A stretch of 64,000 nt of DNA from Miscanthus floridulus (taxonomy: Eukaryota; Streptophyta; Magnoliopsida; Poales; Poaceae). Below the pieces are notes generated by a model. It was not told where the DNA came from. It did no database searches and saw nothing but the letters and a program-made list of their open reading frames with translations. Within the stretch, counting starts at the first letter, position 1. Every line of letters begins with the position of its first letter. Location: NCBI RefSeq assembly GCF_019320115.1, contig NC_089584.1:71331533-71395532 (forward strand), read 5' to 3'. Below, in pieces: positions 46,001 to 57,382 of the stretch. The translations under genes and the position numbers were made by a program.

Positions 46001-47727
46001 TTCACAATATTTGGATCTCTATAGCTCAACTTATCCATTTTTCAAAGTTGCACATAAAATAGGAAATAAATGAACTATCCTAAAGCTCCACAGTCATTGA
46101 CAACTAGGACCCGCTGTCAGTCGGCCCCACACGTCAGTGAAACAGAACAGGGCAGCAGCGCGGATTCGACACGGACCGGCCATAGCTCATCGCCGGTGAG
46201 CTCGCCGGCGGAGACAAGTGAACCTACGTGTTCTACGGAGCAGCGCGCGTCTAATGACCTAGGTGGTGGCAGTGAAGGTGTGGTGGAGCATGCTTGTCGC
46301 TAGCCATGGCGGCACGGCGGCGCTGCTCTATAGTGCGCCAGTCATCACCGGCCACGGCGAAGCTAGGCAGGGCGCGCTACAGCATCACGGTGACCAGGCG
46401 ACTCTATTTAGGCATCCTAGGTGGCTTGAGGTGCTCCGACGAAGCATGGCCACGGCGGTGGCCACGGTGGAGCTCCGGCAAAGGCACACCCGCGGTGGCG
46501 CAAGGCGAAACACGGCTTACCAATGGCATGGTTGTGGACGCTGCAATGCGGGAAAGGTAGAGCAGAGTGAGGCGGAGCTGTGGGCGCAACGGATTGGAGA
46601 ATGTGGCGGCGGTGAGCGCAGGCGGGCTCGGCGGAGCGTCTGCGATGGCAATGGCGAGCGTAGTGAGCAAGGGAGCACGAGGAGGCGAGTGAGAGCGAAC
46701 AACCAGCGCAGTGGTGACTTAAACGAGTCGCTGAGGGCGTGCTGGCCGTCGAGGCCTGATGAGCGGGCCCGGCGCCAGCGTATGGCCTCCAGATGGTGCG
46801 CGCGGCCATGGCTGGCCACCACGCGGTGGGCAGTGCCTATTGGCCGATCGGCCACCGAAGGCGTTCATTTCAGTCAACAGCGCTATGACAGACCGATTGA
46901 CGACGCGATTTTAAAGCAATCAAACTACAAATCCTTAGCTCCATAGTGCAAATAATCTAAATGAAACTTGTAGACCTATGTACCAGCTCCAATTCTTATT
47001 AAAGGACTCAGTGCTAATTCACAACCAATCTCGAGTAATATCATCACCAATGTGAGCTTGTCAGCACTGTCAGTGAAAATGACTTAGCGAAATTTGGTAA
47101 GTGTTGAAAATAGTAAATTGTTGAATCTTGTGAGCCTAATTCAAGCATGTTAGGGGCTAAACCAGTCTATGACCCAAACATAAAAGTTGTTCCCCTTATC
47201 AAATACTACAACTTTGATTTAGTGACCACCTCCATGAAAGGTCTCTATCATATGGTTCAAACTTGGTCAAACACCTTACATTCAAAAGATGGCTTATACA
47301 TGAACTAGGGCTTAGTGACCAATTTAGCCCTAACCATGAATACCAAAGTTGTTCATAATGATCTTCTAAACATGTTTAAGCTATTTGTCAGGTCACACAC
47401 TCATTTCATGCATTGGTTACACATAGAGCTATCCAGGTCCACATGCATAGCATCACTTAAGTACTTGATTAGACAAAATGATCTTCATGAACATTGTTCC
47501 ACTAGTCATCATAAGTGTAGCTAGTATGTTTTAGTGACTCACATCCATCATTTACATGTATTCTCTCATGATCATATGCATATATACAAGGAAACATAAA
47601 ATAACAAGCAATGTTGCATATGTTTCAATCACATGCTTCAATTGTAAAAGCTTAAATATGAATGCTTGATGCTCATGCTCATGCAATGCAAGTCAATTTA
47701 TGCAAGGCTAACACCTAGGGTGTTACA
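43048..47727 (-). repeat. 5' LTR of the chromovirus (right copy)
   Basis: 4680 bp, plus-strand ends TGTTGCAG...GGTGTTACA. An open frame of 227 codons at 46263-46946 is antisense in a GC-rich part and is shortened in the other copy, so I do not call it a gene. Confidence 0.92.
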
Positions 47728-47732
47728 TGGGC

Positions 47733-48371
47733 TTTCAGCTGCTCCACTGGCATGCGTGGTAGGGCTGTCGTCTCCCTCTCTACCTTGTTGTCGAGGTCAT
47801 TTGTTGGGGCAGCCTCCCCCTTGTGGACGCTTTCGACATGCCCCTCGGGGGTACCCATCATGAAGCATAAATGAGAGGGGTGATGGCTTCCCCTGCTGGA
47901 GTTAGAGCCAAAGGGCAGCTCCTGCTCCTCTACCAGGAGGTCATGGAAAGATTCTGTGACATGTTCAATCACCCCCACGAATTTGTCGTTCATAGGAGGT
48001 GGGACCATGCGTTGTGCCACAAGGTGGCTAACGGTCATCGTGGCATTGTGGAGACCAAATGGAAGCACTGTCGGGGCGCTCCGTATGAGGTGTTCCGGAG
48101 AGAGGGGTTCCCCTCCAGCGAGCCGCGCCATGACATTGGCATTAGAGAAGGGGAGGTGGCACGGGTCCTCCCTAGAAGGCTGGGGTCCTAGGGAGACACC
48201 GAGCTGGCGCTCAAGCCTCCTGTAGTCGAGGCCAATGGAGGGGAGAGGTTGGATGGCGGTGTGAGCCAATGCCAACTCTCCTCCCACCGTGATGATGAAT
48301 TCGAGGTCCCCGAAGCACACGTGTGCACCCGAAACCCAGCTGATACCGTGGTTAGCCATCTGTGGCCTCAT
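47733..48371 (-). pseudogene. Tat gag, N-terminal part, interrupted by the chromovirus
   Basis: The frame opens at ATG 48371 (MRPQMANHGISW), just after the primer-binding site, and stays open for about 210 codons to the insertion point at 47732. After the chromovirus it resumes at 31685 in the same frame with AQHREIKEAQLQLE. It is the structural protein of the element. No matrix or capsid motif can be singled out in this N-terminal part. It is the longest undamaged coding piece of the Tat element, broken here by the insertion alone. Confidence 0.8.
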
Positions 48372-48395
48372 GTTAATGTCGGAACACGCAAAGGT

Positions 48396-48413
48396 CTCCT
48401 ACCTAGCGCGCCA
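48396..48413 (-). other. Primer-binding site of the Tat element
   Basis: The minus strand reads TGGCGCGCTAGGTAGGAG two nucleotides after the LTR. It has the TGGCGC start known in Tat and Athila elements that do not use initiator Met tRNA. I do not assign the tRNA. Confidence 0.75.
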
Positions 48414-48415
48414 AC

Positions 48416-49757
48416 TGTCGGTGTTTCGAGTAAACACCAACGAGTAAATTTGTGTTATTGTGCATCTAGCCTGGATGGTGTGCTAAAAAGACACAAGGTT
48501 TTATACTGGTTTGGGAAAAATGTCCCTACGTCTAGTTCATGGCTGTTGCTCATGTTATTTGCACTAAAAAGTTCATAGTAGGGGTTACAAATGGGCGAGA
48601 GCGGGAGAGATCCCAAGTCTTTGATGGAAAGGTCAAATGGGTGCTGAGAGCTTGGTTGCTACTCAGCTATGTGTGATGTGATGCGTGGTGTGTTTAATTG
48701 ATCCATCCCCTTAGTGGGGTGTCCTGCCTTCCCTTTTATAGACCAAGGGGAACTAGGGATTACACATGGGAGAAAGAAGAAAAAACAGAGGCAAAGGAGG
48801 TCCTATCGAGATGCCGGGTCTTCCTTTTCCTCTGAGTGAGCCCCGTGGACATGGCAGACGGTGTGAGGGATAGCTCTATGATGGGTGCATGTTCACTGAT
48901 CCTGATAGGGCCGTACTGGGTGTCTGTCCGCTAATGATGCCATGTTCTGGCTTGATCAGCAAGTGGTCACGTCCCATACCGCCCTGGCGAGCAAAGCGAA
49001 GGACCTGGTTGTTGATCCGTGACCCTACGGGGAGCGGATGGTGTAGTGATCGCACGTCCATTACTATAGACAATGCAAGTTTCCTCCTGGACCGTAGTGG
49101 TTGTCGTATGCTTCCATCAGGATCCACGCCCGAGGGCACATGGCGGCGCCCACAACACTGTCAGACAAATGTCGGCGCCTACAACACTGTTCGGGCTCTA
49201 ACATATTTGGAAGGGCTTAAAGCACCCATCTAGTCATATCCTGACGATACTTTCCTACTGGCATGCAGGGTATGGTCCTCGGTATTGTGGTTGACTCGAG
49301 TGCCCTGCCTTATCTATGCGCGTAGTTATGAAGGAGCAGCGTGCAAACGTCAGGCGAGGCGGAGCCAGCCCCCGGATGTCGGGCGAGGCGGAGCCAGCCC
49401 ACAGACGTCAGGCGAGGCGAAGGCTGCCCACAAATGTCGGGCGAGGCGGAGCCAGCCCCCGGACATTAGGAGAGGTGGAGCCAGCCCCCGAACATCGAGC
49501 GAGGCGGAGCTAGCCCCTAGACGTCTGGCGAGGCGGAGCCACCCCTTGGGGGTCGGGTGAGATGGAGTCTACCCTTAGACGTTGGGTGAGGTAGAGCTAG
49601 CCCTCGGGAGTCAGCTTGAGGTGGGACCCATGGTCTCGGTGGATGGACAAGGAGTGACCCGGCATGTGGTGTAGTCACGCTCTCGATCGCGCGGATGAAT
49701 CAATGTTGACGGTCATTAGCTCCTCCTCCCTAGGTACCCTAATATTGGCCCCTGACA
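48416..49757 (-). repeat. 5' LTR of the Tat element (right copy)
   Basis: 1342 bp, 31 bp longer than the left copy, mainly because it has one more 29-bp minisatellite unit. The minus-strand TATA box (CTATAAAAGGG) lies at about 48731-48741. Confidence 0.9.
49345..49606 (-). repeat. 29-bp minisatellite in the right Tat LTR, 9 units
   Basis: Nine units of the same 29-bp repeat as at 14810. Units are more diverged from each other than in the left LTR, with changes such as GACATTAGGAGAGGTGGAG. Confidence 0.9.
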
Positions 49758-49762
49758 CTAAG

Positions 49763-49910
49763 AATTGAAATTATCCTTTTGTTTTCATAATGGAATTTGG
49801 CTTTTTCCATAAAAGAAGCTCTATTCATCTCAATTGATTACTTTTGGAAGATACAATAGCACTAGGATCACTCTCGGCCTCTACCCAGGTAGGGCAAAAG
49901 AAGAAATACA
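49763..49910. other. Flank between the Tat element and the CACTA element
   Basis: 148 bp that continue the sequence left of 13876 in the pre-insertion state. Nothing is recognised in it. Confidence 0.4.
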
Positions 49911-50270
49911 CACTAGTGCATTGGAGCTCAGCACTAGCGGTTCTAGAGCCATTTCTACTGGCGTCTAAACCCACCACCAGTGGCATAGGCCAGTGAAAAT
50001 AAAAAAAGACTACAGGCGGTTAGTCAAGATGCGCCAGTGTTAATAAATTTGTACTGATGGTTCCTCTTAAACAACTGCCAGTGATAATAGTATTTTCACA
50101 GGCGGTTGTAGTAAGCAATCCACCAGTGTTAAAGCATTTTCACTGGCGGTTCGTTTAAGTCGGCCATCAGTGTAACGTTTTTAGCATAGGCGGTTTACCT
50201 AAATCTGCCGTCTCTGAAATAATTTTTCCATAGGCGGTTTATTAGCAAAACCGCTAGTGAATTGTTTTTA
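49911..50270. repeat. CACTA left end with subterminal repeats
   Basis: The terminal CACTAGTGCA is followed by repeated motifs related to GCGGTT...CCAGTGTTAA in both directions (for example at 50101, 50153, 50189 and 50233). These are the usual transposase-binding type of subterminal repeat. Confidence 0.8.
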
Positions 50271-50814
50271 AAAATTCAAAATTTGGTGCCATATATTTCT
50301 CGTCAGTGAATTGTTTTTATTTTCCACCATATATTTCTCGCCAGTGAATATTGCATATAAATTGAAACAAATCCAAATAGAAATCATAGAAAATTATATT
50401 TGCATGCACGAAAAAAGCAATATTTGCTGCAGTCTACCAAAGTCATCACACACTAATAATATATACATAAAACAAATACAGTTTCTTCCACTCATAGCTA
50501 GCTCAGTCCTATGATGTACTCCTATAATAATCCTCGTGGTTTAGCTGTAGCCTGGCAATATCTACGAGATCTCAGTACTATGGTTGAGCTAATTCCGACT
50601 CTGGATCAAAATACTTTCCATTGAAGTGAATTATTTCTTTCATGATAACCCGTAGAAGTCCTCACAAATGGCCATGAGGTCACCATTCTGGAGGCGTACA
50701 CTCATGGGATTACACTTGTATACCTGCAAAAAAATAATAAGTCATCATACATTTACAACTAACCAATACGAAGAAGGCATCAGCAGTGACAAAACTTCAC
50801 TTATGACTATTACT

Positions 50815-53800
50815 TACTTTGCTAGGGTTGTTAGTGTATCTCCCGTTTTCTCTGAGAAACTCGCACACATAGTACCCACAAAACACTCCTGGTGGTTGCT
50901 TGTGGCACTATATAAGAATTGGCAAGTGGTTACATAGTTGCTACGTATACATATATATACAAGACGAATATGTATGTTTATTTAAAATTTACCTTAAAGT
51001 TAAACCGCACATGTAGCGGTTTTCTGGCTTTTTTAAATCATAGCGTCCACCCTTGAACTTGTAGAACCTGTATGCCCTGCAGTGCTCGAATGAATTCAAC
51101 AAGTCATATCGATCCAAACTCTCGTATATGATATATAAATGTTGAAAAGCACGCATGCAAATCTTGACTTGCTGATCTAAAATATCGACAAACTTTTGAT
51201 AACTGCTCTATGGGAAATCTGTGGAGTCAAGGACCAAAAGTCACCCTTCATGGAGATAAATGAATATACAAATTCAATGATCACTTCACGAATTTAATGA
51301 AGTCATGTTTTATGATAGTAGTAAGTTTATAAATAAAAACTATTAAGGGAGTTTAGGACCAACATACTTGAACATGTATGGTGCACATACAATACTCCTG
51401 TTTCCAAATTGAAGAAACACGTTTCCTATGTAGGTGGTCACTGCTGTTTCCTACTTTTGTTGCTCCTCCACTCTAATTTTGGCTATTTTATCATCGGTCT
51501 TGCTGCTCCACTCTAAGTCATGGTCAGGACCCATAACCATTGTGTGCTTGTTCTGTCTTATTCTAGCCAGGTCGAGATACCCAACCTTTTTCTCCTCGTG
51601 AAGAAACAGGTTCTCAGTATACCGCATCTCCTAGTCTAATTGTTGCGTTATGTAGAGCGCATGACATTGTTAGATACTTCATGCCCTAACATTATATTAA
51701 TTAGTAACAAAACATAGTTATGTATGAGTGACACTTACAGGCACCACACGCTCATGAGCTGGATGTCGAGTTTTTAGGGCAAAACATCAACCAAATGTCC
51801 TCAAAGTCAACAATAATCTTGCTATTGCCACCCATAAAAGCTAGTGGTGGTACAGCTATGGAGAAGGCATTGATCTCAACCAAAGATGCTCTCATATACC
51901 AGTCATGCAACCTCTTCATCGCACGTGAAACACCACGGAGTTCGCACCACTGGAGTAGAGGTCTGCCTAGAACATATTTATCGGTGGGGATATTATTGTA
52001 ATCCTCTCTCGTAGGCTTCCGTATGGTGATCTTGTTGGAGGCGGACTTGGTAGCTTTCTGACGACTGGAATGTGTGTTTGGTTTCCTTGTCAATCCGGCC
52101 ATCCACTTCTTCATAACCCTTGGTGATGTCTTGTCCTTACCTAAGGGCGTAACCATTTTTGGCATAGACTAAAGGATTCCTTTAGCTACATGGCCATTAG
52201 GTTCCGATGAGGCATCCTTCTTGCTCGCGAATGATGGTGGGTTCATGGATGTCGATGCTGGTGGGTTAGGTAGAGGCGCTGAGTTGGTGTGGAGGCTAAA
52301 TGATGGTGGTGGGTTAGGTTCTGGTGATGGTGGTGCATCACGAGATGGTGGGGTATGATGAGATGGTGAGGCTACATGTGAGAACCCTCCATCATTGTCC
52401 ACTCCAAAAAAATGGCATCGATGGAATAGGACCATTCAACCTAATGTCCCATCAAGGCCATAAGATGAACTCGTTGATAGCTTGACCAAGTTTCTCAACA
52501 CCGTCAGGAGTGGGGATGTCTAGGAAGTCATCCCTATGTCCTTCAATGACTGTCAACACTTCTACCCTGTAGTACTCCTCTGGCATTTTCATGTTGTGAT
52601 AGTCATGGCCTAGGATCACCATACCAGTGGCAACTTATATCATACGGATATTGGTGATACCATATGATATAACTAGGGAGCAAGTTGTCGGTGCGACGAT
52701 ATCATCAACTGCATAGTGCTCCCTATTTGCCATAGATCCAATACTACTTGGAACTATTGGAGAATCTGAGGGTTGTGTGATGACCATCTGCATCTGTGGC
52801 GTCTGTGTGATCATCTATGGCGACCGTATTGTCGATAGTTGTTGACTTGACATTACACTAGCCAATTGTTGCCTTATCTCAGAATTAGGATTGGCCATGA
52901 TTTCAACCAACATTTGTTTCATTTCTTGCTTAGCCTCCTCCTTAAAATAATCTCTCATAGCTTCCTTATAGCGGTCGTGTTTTCTATACATCTCGGCATG
53001 CTTAGAAAATCCTTCCATCTAGCCCAAATGGAATGAGACGCCTCACACACGATCGTGGTGCTCTGGGTTACCCAGACCGACACTAAGGGTGTCCCTCTCT
53101 CTTGGTGGCTTGAATGATCCTTCCTTCTACTTAGCTACCATGGCCAAAATGTTCTTGGCTGCTTCATCGGTCATTGGATCTGGCCACCACCAACCAGCCT
53201 GACTTTCTGTGGTTTCTGTGCATGAAGCCAGTCTCCACCCCTTTCGGGTACATCCTCCAACAACACCAGTAACACTGCCGTCCTCCTTGCAACTTCTTCT
53301 GCCCTCCATTTGGGAATCGCACGCTGGTAATCACCAGTTCCAAGGTGGTGGTGGTATTGTTCTTCTTTGCAAGTTCAGCATTGGCTCGACTCATAAATAA
53401 GAACTTTTCTGATGTCTTCTGCTCAACAAAGGTCTTCCACTTAGCTGCTGTAATTCTCGGGTACTTCTTTGTTGCGTCCAACCCTTTCTTCACGAACTTG
53501 GTATTCACTTCAGACCTCTTGTTATGAAAGTTGATTGCACACTGCCTCATTGCGTACTCCTTCACGACAGCTCATGACTCGGTTGCAAAAATAAACCTTG
53601 TTCTCAACTTTTTCCACAAGTTCTTTTTGGTTTTCTTTGGAACTAGTTTCTAATTAGAGATTGTGATGTCATGATTGTCCCTAACAAGAAAACCGATGGT
53701 GTTTCGATACTTAGCTGCCACCTTTATAGGTTGTACGGGCTCTCCTTTTGGGCTTACTTCTGTAATAGAATATGTATGATCCGGCCACTTGTTTACGCCT

Positions 53801-53900
53801 CGTTCCCCATGTTTCCGCTTCCTATCTTCGGTGGTTGTCCTAGTTGCCTCTGGTGCGGAATCCAATGCATCTTCCTCCGTTTGGTTCCATAATTGAGAAG
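50815..53900 (-). pseudogene. CACTA accessory protein with Ulp1-like peptidase end (broken, split)
   Basis: Pieces read leftwards. At 53865-53650 is a Lys/Arg-rich start (RKRKHGERGVNKWPDH). At 53565-53164 is a block with KYPRITAAKWKTFVEQ and SEKFLFMSRANAELAKKN, the plant transposon-associated Transposase_24 style. At 53018-52815 is a coiled coil (MEGFSKHAEMYRKH). At 52435-52169 is Pro/Ser-rich sequence, and at 52165-51752 KYVLGRPLLQWCEL and FEDIWLMF. Last, at 50909-50815, is [17 protein letters not shown], matching the catalytic-Cys region of Ulp1-like peptidases carried by grass CACTA elements (Cys codon 50878-50880). Stops and frame changes separate the parts, some of which are probably introns. 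Functional roles are from family knowledge. Confidence 0.7.
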
Positions 53901-54417
53901 TTATCTACGAAGAACAACCAGTCATATATATATATTCGGTATGTAGTTATGGATATGAATAACAACCCCTCGTAGCCCTACATTGAAATTATTAAATTAT
54001 ACCTGCTCATTTATTGGATTGTAAGTTGGGTCTCATGTTTCGGCACGACGAGCTGCCCTATCTATGCTAGGGCACGGATCAGACAGCAAACTCCACGATC
54101 CACTGGTGGTGTTGTGCTGCGAGTTTGATCCTTGGGCACCCACCTCATCACCATTGTTTGGTTGGGCACCCATCTCGTCACCATTGTTTGGAGAACTCAT
54201 CAAGCCAATTCTGATTTATTGAATATTTATTTTTATGTGAGCATCGTTTAACAGCACGTACAATAAATACATTGTTTGAAAATATATGTGCATCTAGCAT
54301 CGAATGGACATGAATTTTTCACACATAGCATGAATTGAATAAGCTACCATAAATATTCCACACCAATTGGATAAAAAACTATTGCTACAAATTAAGCATT
54401 ATAAAATATGCTACCCT

Positions 54418-54423
<6 letters not shown>
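53901..54423. other. CACTA interior upstream of the broken gene
   Basis: About 520 bp. Short coding-like pieces on the minus strand near 54000-54200 (SDPCPSIDRAARRAE) may be a further exon of the same gene. Otherwise nothing is supported. Confidence 0.35.
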
Positions 54424-54468
<45 letters not shown>

Positions 54469-54490
54469 GTATATATATGTATATATATAT
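54424..54490. repeat. TA microsatellite
   Basis: A run of TA dinucleotides interrupted by TG, about 65 bp. Confidence 0.9.
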
Positions 54491-54889
54491 CGAACAATGT
54501 ACAAATAATAACTAGCTTAATATAAAAGTAATATTCGACCCTAGAACTAGAATATTCTGTTACCAAAAAAGCTACCCTAGAATTAATTTTATGATTATAA
54601 CACATAATATATAAGTAAAGATGTTGAAACATATAATCATACAAGTAAAGATGTTGAAACAAAGTTTCAAAAAAAGATGTTGAAACAAGCCCTTAATGGG
54701 CCAGTTAGGGTTTTGGCCTAGGGAAATGTGTCAGATGGGCTAGCCTAGGTAGGCAAGCAGCTTGCCCGGTGGCGATCCAGGGCAGGCAACGCACGGTGGC
54801 GCGTTTGCTGGCAGCGCGCTGCGGCATGGGGTCCAGCACACAGGCGGAGCACGGGAGGAGCAGGCGAGATGCAGACCTCGGCGTCACAT

Positions 54890-56290
54890 AGTTTCATAAA
54901 ATATGTGAGAGATCTTTGGATTTGTGAATAATGTTTGGTAAAAGTTTGTCGGATGAAGAAATAACCAAAATAAAAGTTGTAGAGCTTGATGAGTACTACA
55001 ACTTTTATGTTCATGACTTTCTGAGTTAATCATTTGGTGTGTCAAATTCTTGTTTGAAGTTGTCATTTGTTGAAATTCAAAATTTGAATGGTTCAAATTA
55101 TGTGACATTAAAAGATGACCAAAATAAAAGTTGTAGAGCTTGATGAGTTCTACAACTTTTATTTTCATGACTTTTTTAGTAGAAATTATTTTGTGTCTCA
55201 AAATCAAGCTTGAAGCTATCATTTGTTTAAATTCAAAATTTGAATTTTTCAAACAGGCACATGAAATGTTGGCCGAATAATAGTAGTAAGAACAAAATAA
55301 ATTGATAGAGCATAATTTTAGAAAAAAAATAGGAAAAAATCATCGAATTTGGAGTTAGTATGAGGGAGAAAAGCTACTTACATATTTTAGGCAGGGATAA
55401 AAAAGAGAAATGACACTTGTTCATGATGAACAAGTGTTGAACAAGTGTGTTTTCTCTTTTTAATCCCTGCCTAAAACTTATAAGTAGTCTTTCTCCCTCA
55501 TACTAACTCTAATCTTTATAATCTTTTTCCTAAAACTTTCTAAAATCATGCTCTACAACTTTTACTATGGTTATCTTTTCATGTGACTAAATTTGAACAA
55601 ATCAAAATTTGAATTTTAATAAATGACAACTTCAAACAAACTTTTGAGTCCCAAAATGATTTGAACTTAAAAAGTGATAAACATAAAAATTGTATAACAA
55701 ATCAAGCTCTACAACTTTTATTTTGGTCATCTTTTCATCTGACTAAATTTTAATAATTAAAATTTTGAATTTCAACAAATGACAACTTCAAACAAATTTT
55801 TGAGTTACCTAACGATTTGAACTCAAAAAGTCATGAACATAAAAGTTGTGGTACTCGTCGAGGTCTACAACTTTTATTTTGGTCATTCCTTCATCCGACA
55901 AAGTGTTAGTAACATTGTTCACAAATCCATAGATCTCTCGCATAGTTTCATAAACTATGCGAGAGATCTATGGATTTGTGAACAATGTTTTCTAAAACTT
56001 TATCGGATGAAAAAATAACCAAAATAGAAGTTGTAGATCTCGATGTGTACTATAACTTTTATGTTAATGACTTTTTGAGTAGAAAGCATTTGGTGTGTCA
56101 AAATCTTGTTTGAAGCTGTCATTTGTTGAAATTCAAATTTGAATTGTTCAAATTTAGTGACATGAAAATATGACCAAAACAAAAGTTATAGATCTTGATG
56201 AGTTCTACAACTTTTATATTCATGAGTTTTCAGTAGAAAACATTATTGTTTCAAAATCAAGATTGAAGCTGTCATTTCTTGAAATGATAT
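54890..56290. repeat. Alternating inverted repeats (foldback block) in the CACTA interior
   Basis: A block of about 500 bp, rich in AAAAGTTGTAGA...TCTACAACTTTTAT, occurs forward (54890-55430), inverted (55431-55950) and forward again (55951-56290). The first junction is a palindrome around CACTTGTTCATGATGAACAAG (near 55420-55432). The second is a perfect 37-bp hairpin (55912-55948 against 55952-55988) with the 3-nt loop CAT. Confidence 0.85.
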
Positions 56291-56334
56291 TTGTGATTAA
56301 AAGAATTTCTAAACCAACTTCATCAAACTCAGAA

Positions 56335-56400
56335 GCATATTGCAGTGGTAACAGACGACACTCTTAATACTGAGGTCCTAGGTTCGATTCCCAACTAGAC
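56335..56400 (+). other. tRNA-like fragment with pol III A and B boxes
   Basis: TTGCAGTGGT (near 56340) resembles an A box and GGTTCGATTCC (56381-56391) is a perfect B box, at tRNA-like spacing. The acceptor ends do not pair well, so it is not a functional tRNA. It may be a remnant of a tRNA-derived SINE. Confidence 0.45.
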
Positions 56401-56429
56401 ACCCTTTTTATTTTAATTTATTTTTAAGA

Positions 56430-57379
56430 TTAACACTGGCAGGTAATTAAGAAAACCGCTCATGTTAATTATTAACACTGGCTGTTATTTTGCAAAAACC
56501 GCTGGTGTAAATTGGCCCCTATATATAACACACTAAGGAGATTTTTTCTATGTGCAACAGCTAGTTCTGCCTCACTCCTCTGCGGTCACGTCCATCATCG
56601 CCTCCGCTCCTTCCGTCCTCAGCCGCGTCCTTCGCTATCGAGCGGCCCAGATGGCCCGTGCCCCACGTGCGCGCCCCACGGTGAGTGTGTTAGCAAGCAC
56701 TTATGAGAGGTGCACCACTATAATCCAAACCTTCTAAAATACCATGTATTGAAATCCTAAACAAAAATCTACTACCACTCTCTCTGTCTCTCTCAAAACA
56801 CAAGCATGAAACTCTCTTTCTCTAGCTAGATTTAGTTTAAGCTCAAAGTGAGAAGCACTACTGAAAAAAGAGCTATGAGAGACATTAACTAACCTTCTTA
56901 AGCCACCTCCTCTGAAGAAATGAAGAGCAAAGCCTCCCCTTTTGTTTTGTGATTTTTGGACCTCCAAGTTTGCCACTAATGGAAGGTGGCTCGGCTGAAC
57001 AGTGCTGGTCGGGGGAGGAAGGAGTATTTATAGCAAATGTATTAGTGGCGGTTCACCTAAAAAACACCACTAAAAATGAGTATCACAGGCGGTTCACATA
57101 GTATAACCGCCAGTGTAAATGTCTATTTACACTGACTGTTTATTTAAGCAAGCTACCAGTGTAAATGGGCTTTACACTAGCGGTTGGCTAATGCAAACCG
57201 CCAGTGTAAATAGACCGTTAACACTGGCGGTTTTCTTACATGAACCGCCAGTGTAAAGGCTTTTACATAGATAGTCCATGAGGCTGGCCCACACATTTCT
57301 CTCTACTGGAGCCACCTCTTTCCCAACTGTCAGTGAAAAAAAAAGGACGGCGCCAAGAGAAATCACCTGTGTACTAGTG
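56430..57379. repeat. CACTA right end with subterminal repeats
   Basis: Copies of ACCGCCAGTGTAAAT and its complement occur near 56430-56515 and densely at 57040-57260, followed by the terminal ...GTACTAGTG. Between them is a unique 500-bp stretch with a TATA-like TATATATAACAC (56520) and no supported gene. Confidence 0.75.
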
Positions 57380-57382
57380 GCA

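Larger units (their letters stand above)
31691..47727 (-). mobile_element. Complete chromovirus (Del/Tekay-like), 16.0 kb, nested in Tat gag
   Basis: LTRs at 31691-36390 (4700 bp) and 43048-47727 (4680 bp), flanked by TGGGC at 31686-31690 and 47728-47732. The primer-binding site is beside the right LTR and the purine tract beside the left LTR, so the element reads on the minus strand. It carries an extra ORF, then one gag-pol frame ending in a chromodomain. Very long LTRs, a TGTAACACCC start and the chromodomain fit Del/Tekay. The host gag frame is continuous across the insertion once the element and one TGGGC copy are ignored. Unassigned spacers at 40844-41212 and 42274-43033 hold no convincing gene. 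Confidence 0.93.
13881..49757 (-). mobile_element. Tat-lineage Ty3/gypsy retrotransposon, 35.9 kb with nested insertions
   Basis: LTRs at 13881-15191 and 48416-49757 are direct repeats with TGTCGGTG...GACA ends. CTAAG flanks both sides (13876-13880 and 49758-49762), so this is one insertion. The primer-binding site next to the right LTR and the purine tract next to the left LTR show that the element reads on the minus strand. Gag, protease, RT, two RNase H domains and integrase follow in that order. An antisense accessory ORF lies near the 3' LTR. The doubled RNase H and this ORF are Tat-lineage traits. Removing the nested solo LTR (21828-26166) and chromovirus (31691-47727) with one target copy each leaves 15,491 bp. 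All coding parts carry stops. Confidence 0.93.
49911..57379 (-). mobile_element. CACTA (En/Spm-type) DNA transposon, 7.5 kb
   Basis: It begins CACTAGTGCATTGG and ends CCTGTGTACTAGTG, whose complement is CACTAGTACACAGG. Both ends carry many copies of a subterminal GGCGGTT/CCGCCAGTG motif in both orientations. Flanking triplets are ACA and GCA, so the expected 3-bp target duplication is imperfect. The interior has a broken minus-strand gene, an AT microsatellite and a large foldback. I find no DDE transposase, so the copy is non-autonomous. Confidence 0.85.

Noticed and set aside
46263..46946. A 227-codon plus-strand frame in the right chromovirus LTR
   Set aside because: It is antisense in a GC-rich part, and the matching frame in the left LTR is shorter and altered. 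There is no domain.
31691..47727. A segmental duplication of 4.7 kb
   Set aside because: The two copies are flanked by TGGGC and carry a primer-binding site and a purine tract, so they are LTRs.
56335..56400. A functional tRNA gene
   Set aside because: Only the A- and B-box-like motifs fit. The acceptor stem does not pair and the anticodon arm is poor.
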